Shown here one piece after another: positions 48,197 to 63,251 of a stretch of 64,000 bases of DNA (its first letter is position 1; every line of letters begins with the position of its first letter). The position numbers and the translations under genes were made by a program. Source of the stretch: Aphelocoma coerulescens. Its lineage: Eukaryota; Chordata; Aves; Passeriformes; Corvidae. The notes under the pieces are model-generated. The model was not told the DNA's origin, ran no database searches, and saw only the letters and a program-made list of their open reading frames with translations. The stretch is taken from the NCBI RefSeq assembly GCF_041296385.1, contig NC_091015.1, positions 59,462,345-59,526,344 on the forward strand, in the 5' to 3' direction.

Positions 48197-51100
48197 CTAA
48201 AGGAAAAAACAAATAACATCATTGATGAGTGATTGTATATTCCTGTGGCCACTGGAAAAACAGACATGCCATATGCAGATTATACCTGAACAGAATAAAA
48301 AATGTGCAAGTGTGATAGGCATTGTAAATATATTCTCTTTTGACAATAATTTAATACCATAAAAAGTAGGGACCATGCAGAATATTAATTTAATCCACAG
48401 AATGCAAAAATAAAAACAAACCAGATTTGGGAGGACAAAAGCTACAACCCTTAGTCAATAACATTAATTTTCTCCCAAATATAATTGCTGCCATGTATGT
48501 TTTCCTAATTATAGCTCAAAATGAAAGGTAAATGTCTGAGAGGTCATTCATAAATCATTTGATACTTCTTTAAAATTCACTATAGGTATCTGTAAGGACT
48601 GTAAACAGTAAAATATGAGCTCAGATGATCTGCCTGGCAATTTTAGATTTTATGTAAAACATAGATATTTGCCTTGTCTATTCCAGGAAATGGTGTGTAA
48701 GTTGTCACCTCAACTAATTTTGAGAAGAAAAAGATAACCTGTCATTTGATCTAATTTTTGTTTCATGTTTGGTTTTGTTCAAAATATGTGAAAACTGAGG
48801 GATGCAAACATTTAAGGTCAATGCAAAATTCAAATAAATATTGCATAATAACACTACAAAATTTCATGTTGTCTTATTTTCCTGACTTAATCTCTACTCT
48901 AAAGAAAGAACAAAAATTTCCACAATTTTCTGGATGTTAGAACCACAGTAAAAATAACTGCAGAACTGGATTCCATTCAACACATGCATTTATGTGGAAT
49001 ACTGAATCTTTTAACTTAAGCTGAGTTCTGCAAAAGATTTCAAACAGATATTTATTTTCCTCTAAAAATTTATAGAGATTTAAGAAATCCCCTTAAACTG
49101 CTAATAATCAATCACCAGTGTCTTAGCTACTATTTGTATGAGCATTTCATCCTCATTGTTGACAACTAACAATTTGAATAATCATTAAGTAAAATCCTTA
49201 TAAAGGAATTAATAAGAAAATATTCATTTTTTTAAAGAAAAAAAAATCCACCCATGTTCTTCAAAAGCATTTACACTTCTTATTGACATACCATATTCAT
49301 TCATGCTCTGAATGAAAAGAAGGATGGCATTTTATCATATATTCTTCAACCACATCTGATTTTTGCCTTCTTCTGTGGTCTGCTCTTCAGTGATTGTTTG
49401 CAACTTTTTAAAATTCCTAACTTGTTTTTGTTATTATGGTGGCACTTAATTTAAATCTTTCATCCCCTCTCAAAAAACACAGACAAACACATTTCTGTTG
49501 CGTAATTAACACAGAAGACTGTTTCAAAACTCTGTTAAAAGACTATGTATACTATGCCTAACTGCCTATATTTCAATTTGAATTTACATGGCCAAGTCTG
49601 CCTAAGCCTGCAAAGACTTCTGATGAAATGATAAACTGTTATCCCCTTATTGTTTATGCCAACTAAATTGTGAAGGGTTTTATCCGGTACGTAAAATATG
49701 AGCCTTACAAATTGGCTGCGATATCCCATCATTATCACCATGTATCTCACTTTTTGTCAGAATGCAGCCATATATATTAGAAATATCACTTTTCTTTATA
49801 AAACACATCTTAAATTGCAAATTTTAATTATCAATAAGTATTAAGCTTTAAGAGAACTAAAACTCTCAGCCTGATCTGGTTCTTCTAAATGACAAATTTC
49901 AGGCATGGGAACCAGCTCAAAATTAAATATCAAAATGGTATTTTTTATTTGTGGTGCAATAAATCTGTTTAGAAGTTATCAGCATGATAGAGGGGCACTG
50001 ATGCAGAAGTATTCAGAAGCAACAACATGGGATTTCAGAAGTGGGGTTATCATGATGCAAGTAGATCCACTACTTCTGGAATGATTGTTTTTTATAAGAA
50101 ACAAAGAAAATTGTTTGAAAAATACTGTAACAAAGATTATATGATTATATTGTTTGCTTTACAAACTGTCAAGAGATCTGAGAAATTCATTCTTGAGATT
50201 TTTGTACGTAGTTTTTGGAAAAAAAACACCAAACTTTTAGAAAAACATGAAATCTATTTATAGGGAAAAAAAACCCAAAAAACCAGCATGATAGTCATTC
50301 TTTTATCACAAGAATCATACTTTCTTGTAAAGCAAATTTGCTATTGAGATCCTGCACTTTTGAATCTACATAGAACTGCCTGGCTGTGCTATAAAGGAAT
50401 GAAAATTGATGGACACTACAGCTTAAGTAACCTTCTTACCAAATATACATCATAAAAATATGGTTCCACATGCAATGTCTGAGATTGTCTTCCATAAAAT
50501 TTCTCAGATGGTTACAGAAACTCCTATGGGTATGGTGCATACCAGCTTTCCCCTAAGCCCAGCTGGTACCACTTTGTAACATCAGCAAAAGTTTCTTTAA
50601 TAGTCAGGTATCTGACCCAGAGCTGATCAGGTCCATGAGGTTTTGTGGATTCACAACAAGATGTCCATGATAAAGCAAGTATCCCTTCTGTTCCTATGAC
50701 ATTGTTGCAGTTGCATATATGTTCTCATAAAGCTGAGTAAAAGGGCCACATTTTTCCAGAATCTGTCCCTGAATTTCCATGTTTTGAAAATAATTCAATT
50801 AAAAAAAGAACCAGCAGTAATCTTTGATTAAGCAGGGGGTTTTTTTATGCATAGCTGTGCTGTCAGCATGGGTCTGAATGATAATTCAATCACCTGAAGA
50901 TTACATAGCAACTATGTTTAAGAGTTATCATATGTAGACTGTAGTAATGACTTGTGTTCCTTCTATGATGACACTCAGCTATTTAATATTGTGATAATTA
51001 CCATGGTATATTAATTTTCTCTGTTTTGTTTCTTTTCTTCTTTGCTTCTGTTTCGTCAGTTCTTTTACTCAGAGTTAAAATTAAAACACAGGAGGTGATG

Positions 51101-51844
51101 TTTATTATTTCTTATCTATAGCACAGCTGCATGGGATAGGTCTCTAAGTTAACAAGGTGAAGATGGCCCCAAGTTCTAACTTCCAAGGCCATTTAAAGCC
51201 CACATTATCCAATTATGGAATGTCAACTAATTAATTTTTGCTTATAATCCAATACTTATTCATGATCCCCACTTTGGGTTTTTGTTAACCAATACCAAAA
51301 CACCTAGATTTGTGAAGAAGAAGGAGGAAAAAAGAACAAATCCACACCCAAAATCCTCCATCTTTTTACTAAATCCCATAAATCTAATTTTTCTACATCT
51401 CTGCATATTCCACCCAGTGACATAACTAATTTCTTTTTAATCACACAACAGCAATCTCAGTGCTATTACGTGATCTGGGAAGCCTTTCCCAAGGCCTCAG
51501 GTCAAATGCAGTGTGCTTTTGAAGATCATTGTCTGTCAGCACTGAAACACTGAAATTCTCTGAACTCAGGGTTCCAATAGTGGTGCAGAATGGTACTCAG
51601 ACAGTAAACCATACAACTCCTATAGTTGCAGTGTAAATATATAATTTTTCTCATCCTTAGCCACTCAACTATCAGCATTAGTAGGAAAGATATGTAAGCC
51701 ATCACATGAAGTATGTTTGCCTGCAGTGACTGTTCTCAGAGGCTACTCCTGCAATGGGGAAAACCTTTTTGAGAAAAGATAAAGCTAAAAAAGAAGGAGA
51801 AAGAGGAGAAAATGAAGAAAGATGGGGGAAAGAAAGACTGAGAA

Positions 51845-51859
51845 TTTTTTTTTTTTTTT
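51845..51859. repeat. Poly-T run (T15)
   Basis: A 15-base T homopolymer in intron 4. Confidence 0.9.
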
Positions 51860-53390
51860 AATTACAAGGAAATAGGAAATATAAACCTGATTACTTGCAA
51901 TTTGATTTCTGCTCTACTGGATTTCCTATTATACTGATAGATTGGAAGACACTGCTAAAGCAGGAAAAATATAACACCACTTTCATTTGGCTAGGGAGAT
52001 GTGTTAGGCCTTATTCCAGTAAATGTCTGAAACACCATATTGAAACCATTTTGTTGCTTAATGCATCATCAATTTTCTTCTAAAAAATTTTTCCTAAAAA
52101 CTTTTTCAGACAGCCTTGCAAAAACTGACAGGATATTGGGTGGCAAATGTGACCCTATTCATAAATCTCAAAGGAAACTAAATCCCTAGTAAGAGGACTT
52201 CCTACCTATGCTTTTACCCTGTACTTTTGGCTGCATGCAGGATTTGGCAAAATTTGTTCAGGACATCAAATCTATTTGATGATATTTTATTTAATATTCC
52301 AAAACAACTTATTAACTAATTATAAAGAAACAGCCCCAAATCAGACTCAAGCTCCAGAACTTCTCTATTTCCTCCACTTCTTGTGAAAGAAATATAACTA
52401 TCCTCAACTGTCAGCACTTTAAGAATGAAGAAATGCTCATTCACAAAGACTCATGAGATACTGAGACTTCTGCACAGCTACTTAGCTTTGATCAAGGTAC
52501 TGCCTGGAGTTACTAAAAAATCCCTGCTTCCTGATACAGTAAAATAAAAGCGATTAGAACAAAGCAGAACAGCAAAGTGCTTTCCAGAAAAATGTTTACC
52601 ATACAGTGAACAAAAACCACAGAAATATGTTTCTCCTCCTAAATTACAAATTTAACATGTACACATATTTTTAAATTGCTACTGATCTCTGAATGATTGA
52701 CTCTTCAAAGCCTGTACAAAATATTTCAGTGGGATTAAAGACATAAAACTTCTGTACTACTGACAGGCAGCGACCTTAAGGTGAAATTTTCTCACTCTGT
52801 TATCTCTCCTGTTTTTTCATCCGCTTAAATCATCTGTTTAGACTAAATGAGCTTTAGGGAAAAGATCATCACTTTTAGCATTCTTTTCTTACCCCATAAT
52901 TTGAACCTCACATCTGATGTGCTAGTAGTATAGTAACAGATGGTAATAACCATACGCTGAGCATCTACCATGTAAAAATATCAGAAATGCATCAAAGCGT
53001 CTTTGGCTGGCCCAAACTATTCCACATCTGTAGTCTCACTTGTAACTATTAGTCACGGGTACTAAAATATCATTATGGGAAATATAAGCACATAAACAGT
53101 GTATTGTTTCCATATTTTAACAGCAAAAAAATATGCTTTCTTCTAACAAAGCAAGGGAAAAGGCTCAAAATCATATAAAAAATAAAGCCTCATTTTTTTA
53201 TTACTCACAAAAAACTACATATACAGAAATGTCTTCAGAAAATCCTAATCTACTTTTTCAGCAGTTCCATATCCTGTCAAAATGACAGCATGGTTGAATT
53301 TGCCACTGGAATCTTTGCAGCTGGAGCCTTGGTGGAACTAAGTTAGCTGAGCTAATGTTAGAGATGCATTGCTACACCTCATTTCACAGG

Positions 53391-53408
53391 AAAAAAAAAA
53401 AAAAAAAA
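53391..53408. repeat. Poly-A run (A18)
   Basis: An 18-base A homopolymer in intron 4. The sequence on either side shows no sign of a retrocopy. Confidence 0.92.
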
Positions 53409-56371
53409 GAAGCCATGGCCCAGCACAGCACTCAAAAGATTGCCTCCTCTTTTATGTTTTCTTACAATGAGGCAGAGTGCCAAAGGTACCGTGTTTGAAC
53501 ACTGCCTTCAGGCACTAGAGCCCAGCCATAAGGACATGGGGAGCTCTGGCCTGAAGTCTGCTGCAGCCAGACTGGCACTGCCTTTACTCCCTTTTTCCAA
53601 AGGCAATGCAAAGGAAAAAAAATCTAATACAGATACAGATGTATGTTGCACATACAATAATGTATACTTATTCATATTCTAGAAGCACGTGGTGAAGGAA
53701 TCAATGTCACGTTTCTGTTGCTTGCTTAGTTTGCACTGCACTGAGCCTGAATCCTCTTGTTATCTGTCAAGTGATGTCAATGCTTGAAAGACAAAAAATA
53801 CCTTTGCTAGGAGGTGTGGAACTTTTTCCTTGTTTTTCTTTACATTACATTCAATGCATATATGGCAATGCAGTATCAAAGTAGTAAGAGTGTTTTGTCA
53901 AGGTGTATTTTTAACTCAATTCTTGGGTAAATGACACAAATTTACTCTTATTTTTTATATGCCTGCCAAAACAGTCTAAATAAATCTGTGAGGAAGTATT
54001 CCCTAAGGTAGTGAGAATGCTTTTCCAAGTTCTGGGTGCAATATCCACTGAAGATATACAAAAAGAACTTGGTACTTTTAATTTTTTTCCCTATTATTAT
54101 CCTAACATAATATTCCATTATAATACAAAACATAAAATTATAATACAAAAAATGTTATTATAATGGTGGGATAATACTACTAATTTTTCTAACTCTTGTG
54201 CAAATGTCTATAACTATGTGGTTCTTTGTCATAGTTTTCTATCTAATAAGAAACAAATGTGACAAATGAAATGAAAAAGCAGCAGAAGCAAAATTAAAGA
54301 AGGAAGCAAAACAAAAGAATATGGACTATATATAGAGAAATGTATTATAATGACCATGGCTAAAAATTTCCCTGTGTCCCTCCATTTTTTTTTTTAAGTA
54401 GGAAAATTGGGTTCTTTCTGTAGCTATTAAACTAAATTTTTATACAAGCTAATTGTTGCTTAAGACAATAATTTTGAGACGAGTGTGCAAAACAGTGAAG
54501 TACTCTGCAGTTTCAACTAACCTGCATTAGTTACAGCATACAAAGAAGATAAAACACTAAAGCACTGAAAGTTTTATAAACTTAGATTAAGCCTCCAAAT
54601 ATGCTACACAATTATTTTCTTAAGGGTGTGTGTAAATAGGATGATTTTCCTTAACAAAGTAAGGTTGATGATTTTTTTGGCTGATGATTTTCAAGCAAAT
54701 TTTCTTTCACTGATTCTTCAAATATCAAAAAGAGAATTAATTTAAAAACTAAATGGGAAAATTTTAAAATATGCTATGTTTTTACTATAAGGTGGATAAA
54801 TGAGAAAATGAACACAGTTATAATATACTTTGCAATTCAGTTTTAAGCTTATACCTTCTAACCACGGTTTGCAAAATAAACCATACCGAATAGTACACAG
54901 TGGTCTCCTTTAGTGGGCTACTATCAGTGCCAGAGAGAACCAAGACTGTAACACAAAATAATCTTCATCTTAGACAAAACCTATTCCTTCCATCATCTAC
55001 TCTGCTTTATGACTCCAGAAAGTCAATTACAACGCAGGCTAAGAGATACAGTCTATTTCAAGTAGTCTATTCCTCAGGAAAAAAAGAGATTCAGCATCAA
55101 TAAAAATACAGCTTTCATGGCTGTACATGAGTTTTCACACTTTGAAAAGTTTTCATATGTATAGCATCACAAGGTTCATTTATGATTGTGAAAATTAAAA
55201 TTCAGGCAGCTTGCAACCATGAACTGGACGCTGCAAAATTTCCTCTATGATCTACTATTCTCCAGCTATGGTACTTTGAAATAAATTTGGTAAAAATATA
55301 TGTATAATTCAGATACTCTAAAGAAAGTCGGCTTTTTTTATATTTTATCATGCTGATTTACAAGCCAGAAGCATTCCTTGCAATCATAAATACATTTAGT
55401 TCTGTTCTTCATTTTGAAACTCATCATTTGACATTGGATCTCAATAGGAACATTAAGGTATATAATTAAACTCTAAAACCAGGTACAGTACAGAACTTAA
55501 TTTACTTGAAAACAGCTAGCCTCTAGTAATGTTTTCACTGTTTATTAAAAAGGTAAATCACAAGAGCTCCAGGTCAATAAAATAGACAGCTCTGACTCTT
55601 GCACAGTAAATGGCCAAAACAGGTCTCAATCCTTATTACATTGCTGAAGTTACTCATTACTTAATGAAAAAACTACACCAAATAAAGAAGTTGTACCATG
55701 TCTTACAACACTTACACTCAGTTTACTCAGTGAACAAATGATCTACAAAATGGACAAGACAATCTATTAAAACATTAAGGAAATGGATGACTAGCTGGAG
55801 CCTTGGTTTTAGTGTTTACAGTTACATGAAAACAGGAAGATACACAGTTGACCTACAAAATATGGGTTGAGAAGTTCTCTTCTTGATTTCTTTTTGAGCT
55901 GATGCCACCCAATTCAATCATCTCGTGGTATATAATCTTACCATGTCTTTTTAATATCTGGATGCTCTCAGAACACCCATTACTCAAGACCAGATTCTTC
56001 TTTCTCACTCATGTTCCAAATCCTTTATTCACAAAATCACTCTCAAACACATATTCTTTACTTCTTCCAACCATGGAGCTTGTATTTAAATTGAACTCTC
56101 AAAGTGAGCAGCACACACAATGATTAAGGATTATGGAGCATGGACCATTTCAAATGCCTGTGCTCAGCTAAGTCTCATAAAATGAAAATCTCACAATTGT
56201 CATTCAAACTTCTGCAGTTGACTGTTGCAAGGAGTGCAAGACTGAGACAGATTTGGCCAGGAGACACTCACATTTATTATAGTGAGTAACTTCACTATTG
56301 CTAAGGGCCAAAAATGTGTGTCACTAAATCCCATTTCTAATAGATGCGTAGTCTTTTGTTCCAGCTGTGAG

Positions 56372-56395
56372 GCTGCTGCTGCTGCTGCTGCTGCT
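56372..56395. repeat. (GCT)8 microsatellite
   Basis: Eight GCT units on the plus strand, read as AGC/CAG repeats in the CNTNAP2 pre-mRNA sense. Intron 4. Confidence 0.95.
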
Positions 56396-57317
56396 AATTC
56401 CATCTTGGTGTATCAATTCACTTTAAAGAAACAGAAACTAAACTGTGTTGCTATTTTCAGCTACTGTATTTAAATTCAAAATGATTTAATACAGGAAAAT
56501 TCTCTAGCATAAATGATAGCAGAACAACTTTGCACATTTGTACAGTTCCGTTTCAGTGTTTTATTTCCAAATCAATCAGAGAAAAATATCTTGTGTTTAG
56601 AACAATATAAGAGAAGCAGACCACTGGAACTTGATTGTGGACAAATAATTCAAAGTAAGTAATTCAGTCAAAAAGTTTTTCCTCTCCTGCCTAACATCAC
56701 ACAAATCTAAGATCATGCATACCTCTACCATACTCCATACTCTATGACACCTTGCGCTTTGTGATGTAAGAAAGTGTTCGGGTTCCGAACTTGTAAACTG
56801 TGAAATCTGAGCCACAAACTCTGTCATGCATAGATCAATTGTGAACTTAATGATGGCTGAATCCAGTGTTTTTCTATCCTTTGTATTTATTTTAGTGTGT
56901 TCAATTTAAAAGCCCCACTCATACTCAAAGTTCCAAGTCAAAGCTTTATTTTCACATGATCTACGTTGATTAAGTTCTGCCTTGGTTCAGTGGAAGTCTA
57001 ATAATTTAACATGTAAACAGGTGATTAAGGTGCTACTGTAAAAGAGCATACAGTTACCAATTTTAAATGAATGAGTGCTGCATTGGAACAACAATTAACG
57101 AAAATGTAAGGATTGATGGTACTGCATCAGCATCACTTGCAACACTGCTGACATTCTGGGAAAGAAAATCCCAGAAGGATTCAATATACAGCAATATGAA
57201 ATGTTTAACTTGTCTTATATCACACATGAAAAGTGAGCTACTTACCTGAGAGGGAAAAACCATTTTTGTTGCAAAAATTCTCTCCATGAGAAGAAGTACA
57301 TCAGGTAAGAGCACATG

Positions 57318-57390
57318 GTCACAAAATCAGGAAGGTTCAAAGGGATCCCTAGATTTCATCTAGTACAACCCACATGCTCAGAGCTTACTT
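57318..57390 (-). mobile_element. Degenerate CR1 3' fragment
   Basis: CACAAAATCAGGAAGGTT, then GATTTCATCTAGTACAACCC, then TGCTCAGAG follow the reverse complement of an avian CR1 3' end (AGAATCA, GGTTGGAA, GATCATCTAGTCCAACCC) with many differences. Only about 70 bp is recognisable, so it is old or strongly truncated. Confidence 0.6.
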
Positions 57391-58380
57391 GCACATTTAG
57401 TTCTGCCAGAAGCATTGAGTTTCAGTTAACTGGGTTTTCGCCTTTTTTCCTTACTTGAACCAGGAAATAGATTCTCTTTATCGGCAAGTGATTTTCCTTG
57501 TGTTTATCAAGCTGCACTTTCCAAGGTCAGTGATAGATTGTGTCTCCCTCCCTACAGCCAAACATGCCATATCTATAACTTCTAGCAGGCTTTACAGTTC
57601 AAGAGTTTCTGGTGTTGCCGAGTTTAAGACCTTCAAATTCCCCACCTGCCACAACAGTGCCTCTGGCACGAGTTTGCTTATGATATCTCAGCTCTGTGAC
57701 TGGCTGTTCCTCTCCTAGGAATTGTACCATGCATTCCAGGTTTCCCTGCTCAGCCAGTGCCAGCAATTCAGTTTCCTGAACTCTGTATTATCCTCCATCA
57801 CTACAAGCTAAAAAAATACAGAAAGATGAGAGTTTCTTTTTAGGAAGAGTGTAAGGGACCTGCTCACATCCAGTTAACATAGATTAACATTCAGCAGGTT
57901 AAATACTTACAATTACAAAGTACATTACTCTTATAATTTCAGTTCTTCATCCATGACTACTGATTTACTTTTTCTGTACTAATGGGTTAATTTTATTTCA
58001 GTTTTCAAGCTCTAAAGTAAATACTGATACTAAAATCTAAAACTATTGCTTCCTTACCTCAAATATTTTTTTAGTGTTTGTCTCTAAAATTACAGGCTCC
58101 TGACAGAGAAATAAAAGTCAAACCTGTTGCTTAATAGAAGAGTCAGATTAAGTAAGGGAAGGAAATGGCATTTTTGGTTAATCAGTTTGAAGTATCTGGA
58201 AGGCTCAAAATATCATAACACTGTGTCTCTAAAAAAGAAATGTCACCAAAACCTGTTAAATTTTATTTTTTTCCAAAAATAAAAGGAGCCTGCATTACAG
58301 CATGCATATAGCTTTTCTTCCAGATGGGAGCATTTTTTCTTTTTGGGACCATTAATCTGTTATTAGAGGCAGCCAAACTA

Positions 58381-58407
58381 TGTTTACAAACAAACTGTGT
58401 TTGTTTG
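58381..58407. promoter_or_regulatory. Forkhead-motif palindrome
   Basis: TGTTTAC, a forkhead core, overlaps CAAACAAAC, which is mirrored after TGT by GTTTGTTTG. This packs several FOX-type half sites in 27 bp of intron 4. FOXP2 is reported to bind CNTNAP2 intronic DNA in mammals, but nothing here shows binding. Confidence 0.35.
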
Positions 58408-61400
58408 ATTTGAAAAAACACTTTCTTTCAGTCTTCAAATGATACAAGATTTTTTCAGATGATGGAATTAATGAAATTATTTTTCAACAACAATTTTCAA
58501 AAACCTCATTCTTAAAAATAATTCAACCAGGTCTGTATGTTAGTTACTGTCACTACAGCAAATACTTATTTTCACACAATGGATGAAATTTTCTAGCCCC
58601 TATTTAGGCTATAATTGATTATGTTTAATTAGGAAAGGGAGGATAACACTCAAGATTGTTCCAGGTAGGCAAGAAATGCATGCAAGTGCATATGGGCAAC
58701 TCACTCCAGCTTCATAAGATGCTACTATTCAGCCATGAAACAATGAATGTTACACATGAACAAAACGGGAAGATGCTTTCTTAAAACTCAGATGTGGAAA
58801 AGTAAATTTTATTGCTTGATACTGTCACATTCCATTTTCTAAAAGTTTTTAAAAATTTTTTTACTTTTATGTTGGAACAAGGCATTCAGAGAAATTTCCC
58901 CTGTGGATTTGGTTGTGATGAGTGTGGTGTTTGAAAGGTATTTTTCACCCTTTATCCAGACATTTTTTAGTACAAATCAAATATGTAAGGCAGGTAGCAG
59001 GCAGGTTTTGGCTTACTACACTGGGATACAACCTAATATGCAATGTGATAGCCACATCTTGCATACACATATATCATGGATTTGGTTTGTAAAGGAAAAT
59101 TCTTTCCTTTTGGATTTAACAAATTATTGTTACATGTATATGGGAGAAAGAATTTATAGATATGAGAGAAGACTTTATCAAAACAGAACAACGCTAAGGT
59201 AACAAGTAATGGACACATAAGCTTTTGTGAACTCTTTCTGTCCATGTGGCAGCATCCTAAAACAAAAAAAATCAATGCCAATATAAATGCAGATACTATT
59301 GTCAGTGTATTTTAAAATATAAGTCTTCAGCAGAAGAAATCCATGTAGAGGTTATTAACCTGAGAATTCATGTTTAGTTTGTGCATGCAATAGCTTGTTG
59401 TGCAGTCAGTACTGTTATTCCTCTTGTCCAAGCATTTTTCCTAGTGAAAGTGTTGCTGAAGCAGAAGATCATCTCAAGTCAGTTTCCAGACTCCTGACTT
59501 TCTTAAGATGTTCTATCAGAAACCATGTTGTTAACCACTAATACCAGTGAAGGATTAGACTTCCACCTATTTAACAAAGACAAATAACTCCTGCACTATG
59601 CATCAATTCTCTTTCAAGGAAGGAAAATCTAAACATACATTTGACTTTTTTTCCTTTGATGAGGCAAAATAAATTCTCAAATAGTGATTAAGGGGTCAGT
59701 GCATAAGTACTCAAAGAAATGTGTCTTCAGTGTTCAAAAGCATTGAGAACAATCTGCTCTGTCAGAAACCAATGGGAGGAAAATAAGCCTTCTTACGTAA
59801 ATATTTAAAATTGTAATCAGGCTCCTATGCATTCATATCAATTTGAAAACTGCTGACTAATTACTGTTATCCAAGCAGAAGTTTTCAAAACAAATATAAT
59901 TCATTACAAAGAACCGTTTTAGGCATCAATGGAGGACTCATGCATATTAAAAAAAAAACAAAACAAAAACCCTCTCCTAGATGATTTCCACTGCTTTTTT
60001 TCTGCTTAAATATTCCTAGTCTTGAATAAACTCATTGTTTACTATTTGACTGCAATAAGATAATTTCATGAAAAAAAAATACAGATTCTGTTCACAAGCC
60101 ACTAAGTGTAAGAATTTTCTCAAAATATCTTACCCTTAACTTCCACAGAAGTACTGATATTATTTTTAAAATTTAATTTTTATTTATGGATTACAGCCCA
60201 TTAATTTCTGGGGGGTTTCATCAAAATGTAAGAATTACTAACTGAAAATTTAACACCAACATGGCAGTATTGTAGATACAAGAAATTCATAAAATATTTC
60301 ATGTGTGTAGCATGTGAAGATGAGCTATCATATACATATATATAATTACAAATAGGGTGAAAAATCCCTTACTAAGTAAAAATTCTGCCTTTGTAACAGA
60401 TGACTCACTCTGGTTTTCCTGACAAAACCAAAACGATGTTTGCTCTGATGAGTAATAGTTAAAGGCAGTTTTATACAATCTGTATCTTTCATTTCATTTT
60501 CAAGTCAGACAAGCAAACACATTCAAACAATGCCCACAAATGGTATACATTGTATTAATGAACAATGAAAATCGTGTGTGCAATGCCATCCTGGTGTAGA
60601 TGTGCATGCCTGCATTTGAATCTTGGTAAGTCTGGAATTATTCTGCTCCAACATCACTGCTTTAGGTAAGTAGCTCTGTGTCACTGGTGTCTTGAAACTG
60701 AGTAGACTAGTGCACATTACCAGGCTTTGGAGAATGATTAAAAGTGATGTTCTCTTATAATTTCTAAACTTTGTAGGCAAGTGCCAATTCAGTGCCTTCT
60801 AGCAGATATAGTACATATAATATTGTTTCATTTTTTTCTTTTTTTAGCCTGTGGGGTTCTCTGTCAGGCTTGTGTTTCCTTCTCTGTTCTTCTGCTTGTC
60901 TAAGCCACTGCATTAAATAATAGAAAGACTGTCCATAGTCTTTTACAGGAGATATATCTGGTTAGAAATCAAAGCCCAAGGAGAGAAGACACCCAAACTA
61001 CATATCCTAAAACTGCTCAGGAATCAACCTGGAGTTTTTGGAGGAAGATAAAAAGTAAGGATATAAAACTGTTTATAATGCTAGCTTTTGTTTTGGAATG
61101 ATCTTGTTGGTTTATTTATTTTTTTTCTTGATGAACAGCTGTAAACTCCCAGAGAAATCAGACACTACTCTTATTGTTACATGAAGGCAATATTTCCCCC
61201 TCCACACAACTGAGCTTCAGTGGAAAGTCAGGCTTACTTGCAACAAGCAATAAACACAAGGAGAACAAAAGGTAAAAGGTAAAATGTATGCAGGCCTTTT
61301 GTTTTTGGGTTTTTTTCAGGATGTTTTGAGGATTTTGCAAGATGCTTATGATAATGAGGAAAGAATTTTGACAAGAAAAAAACCACTGACACCCACTGGC

Positions 61401-63165
61401 AGTCCAAGTTAATTAAAGAGTTTGCAAATGACTGCTGTTGCTGCTGAATCTGAGATATCACATCATGTGGAACTCAGCCTTGCAGACACCAAGCTACTGT
61501 TGGGACAGTTCTGGGGAGTGAAACTTCTTCAAGGAAGTATGCTTTCAGTGCAGAGAAATCTTCCATTTACTGCAAAAAGTAGGAAGAAGACACTAGAAAA
61601 AACATGTGGGTCTCTAAGAGCTCTTCAGTAGTCATTGAACCCTGTGTACAACAGTTGAGTATCTCTCCATTACCTGATGTCCTGGGGGAAAAAATCTCTA
61701 GCTATACTGAAAATTATGAACTTACAAGGTCTTAGGCCGCCAGTTCCTACTGACTTTTTCTACCCCCCAAAAAAGATTATTCACTGAATTTTCTAATATA
61801 TTTAAGCAAATATATTTTCAGCATTTTATTTTTAAAGAAAGGTGTAATAAGAGTTAAAACAAGCAAAACCAACAACAATCAAAAAACCTCAACCTGTATC
61901 CCTTCCATTAATTTATTTGAATAAGGACAGGTCCTTCTGGTAGTAACTTTTTGAGTCCTTAGAATTGTTTTCTTCCAATGATCCTTGATCCTTTAGGGCA
62001 CTGCTGCACAGACAGATATAATTAAAGCCAAGGGGAGATCAAATGGACTGTACGCTCTTTTCATTTAAAGGTGCTTAAATTGCTTCAGATGACCTTGTCT
62101 ACACTGAAGAATTATTACAAGAAAATCCCATCACTACCAAAGCTATTTTAGCTTCAGTAGCATCAGCATTGCTTTGAATTTTAGAGTACATCACTCAGCA
62201 ACAGCAGTACATTCAAGCTCATCTGCTGATATCCTATCATAGTATCCATGCTATGGCAAATTTTGGTTGTTTAGTGCAAAATAGCCTCAGCATAAACTGT
62301 TCTTAGCCTTTCCAACTCCTACAGGCAAGCTTTATTCTGTTTTCTACTGTTTTAAGGAACAGCTGTGCATTTCTTCTAAACAGATGAAATAAACCGTTTA
62401 ACAATACTGATACTTAAGTGTACCTTTACAGAGAGACAACAAATATATTGTCTCATTAACCACAGCCAGTATTGTCCAAATTGTCTATCCTTTTACAGGC
62501 TTTGTATACAACTGATTCGGCAACAGATTTAGCGCTGGTTCATACTGTAAGATCTGCAAGATAAATAAAATTTAAATTAAAGACAGGAATTCCCAGGCTC
62601 TTTTTAACCTCAGTGAGGGAAAACAGATCTCTTTTTGCTACTTCTAGATGTGCCACATATCTTAAGAACATGCTGTACAGGTCAGTTCTGTAGACTGTTT
62701 TTGCTCAAGGGATTTTGAATTAATATTTGCAATACTAGCTCCTCTTTGCCTAAGATACTAATGGCAGAAATCTCACTGAACTTAATGTGTATTTCTCAGC
62801 TAGTTAATGACCTTCATGTACAGAAAAGGTTTCAGGCACAACCCTTGTTCATTGAACTGTAGGCAGTAAAATAAAAAATGAAACAGCAAAACAATACAAA
62901 ATAAATATACAACTTGAAATACCTTGAAATAAAAAGAAACCTATTGTTCTACCAAGCCCAGCTCAGTTCTACAAAGTGAACAGGAAGAAACATTTTGCCT
63001 AACTGACTAAATAAATAATTACACAGCTCTTATTTTAGTTAAGACCACACAAAGACAACATTTTGATCCCTGCTATCCAACTCTTTGAGATTCTTTTCCT
63101 AGGAAAAATGGATGACATTAGAACTTATCAAACATGCTGAATATAAATCTGTCATAATTTCAGTG

Positions 63166-63251
63166 CAACTCATGGAGCAGTAATAGATCACTGAGCATAA
63201 GTAGTGTTCAACTCATGGAGTGGTAATAGATCACTGAGCATAAGTATTGTT
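63166..63251. repeat. 43-bp tandem duplication
   Basis: Copies 63166-63208 and 63209-63251 start CAACTCATGGAG and share AATAGATCACTGAGCATAAG; they differ at three positions. A fairly recent duplication. Confidence 0.93.

Noticed and set aside
54115..54166. Inverted repeat CCATTATAATA / TATTATAATGG with internal near-direct repeats.
   Set aside because: The arms are 11 bp of very AT-rich sequence with a 30-bp spacer; too weak to claim a MITE or structure.
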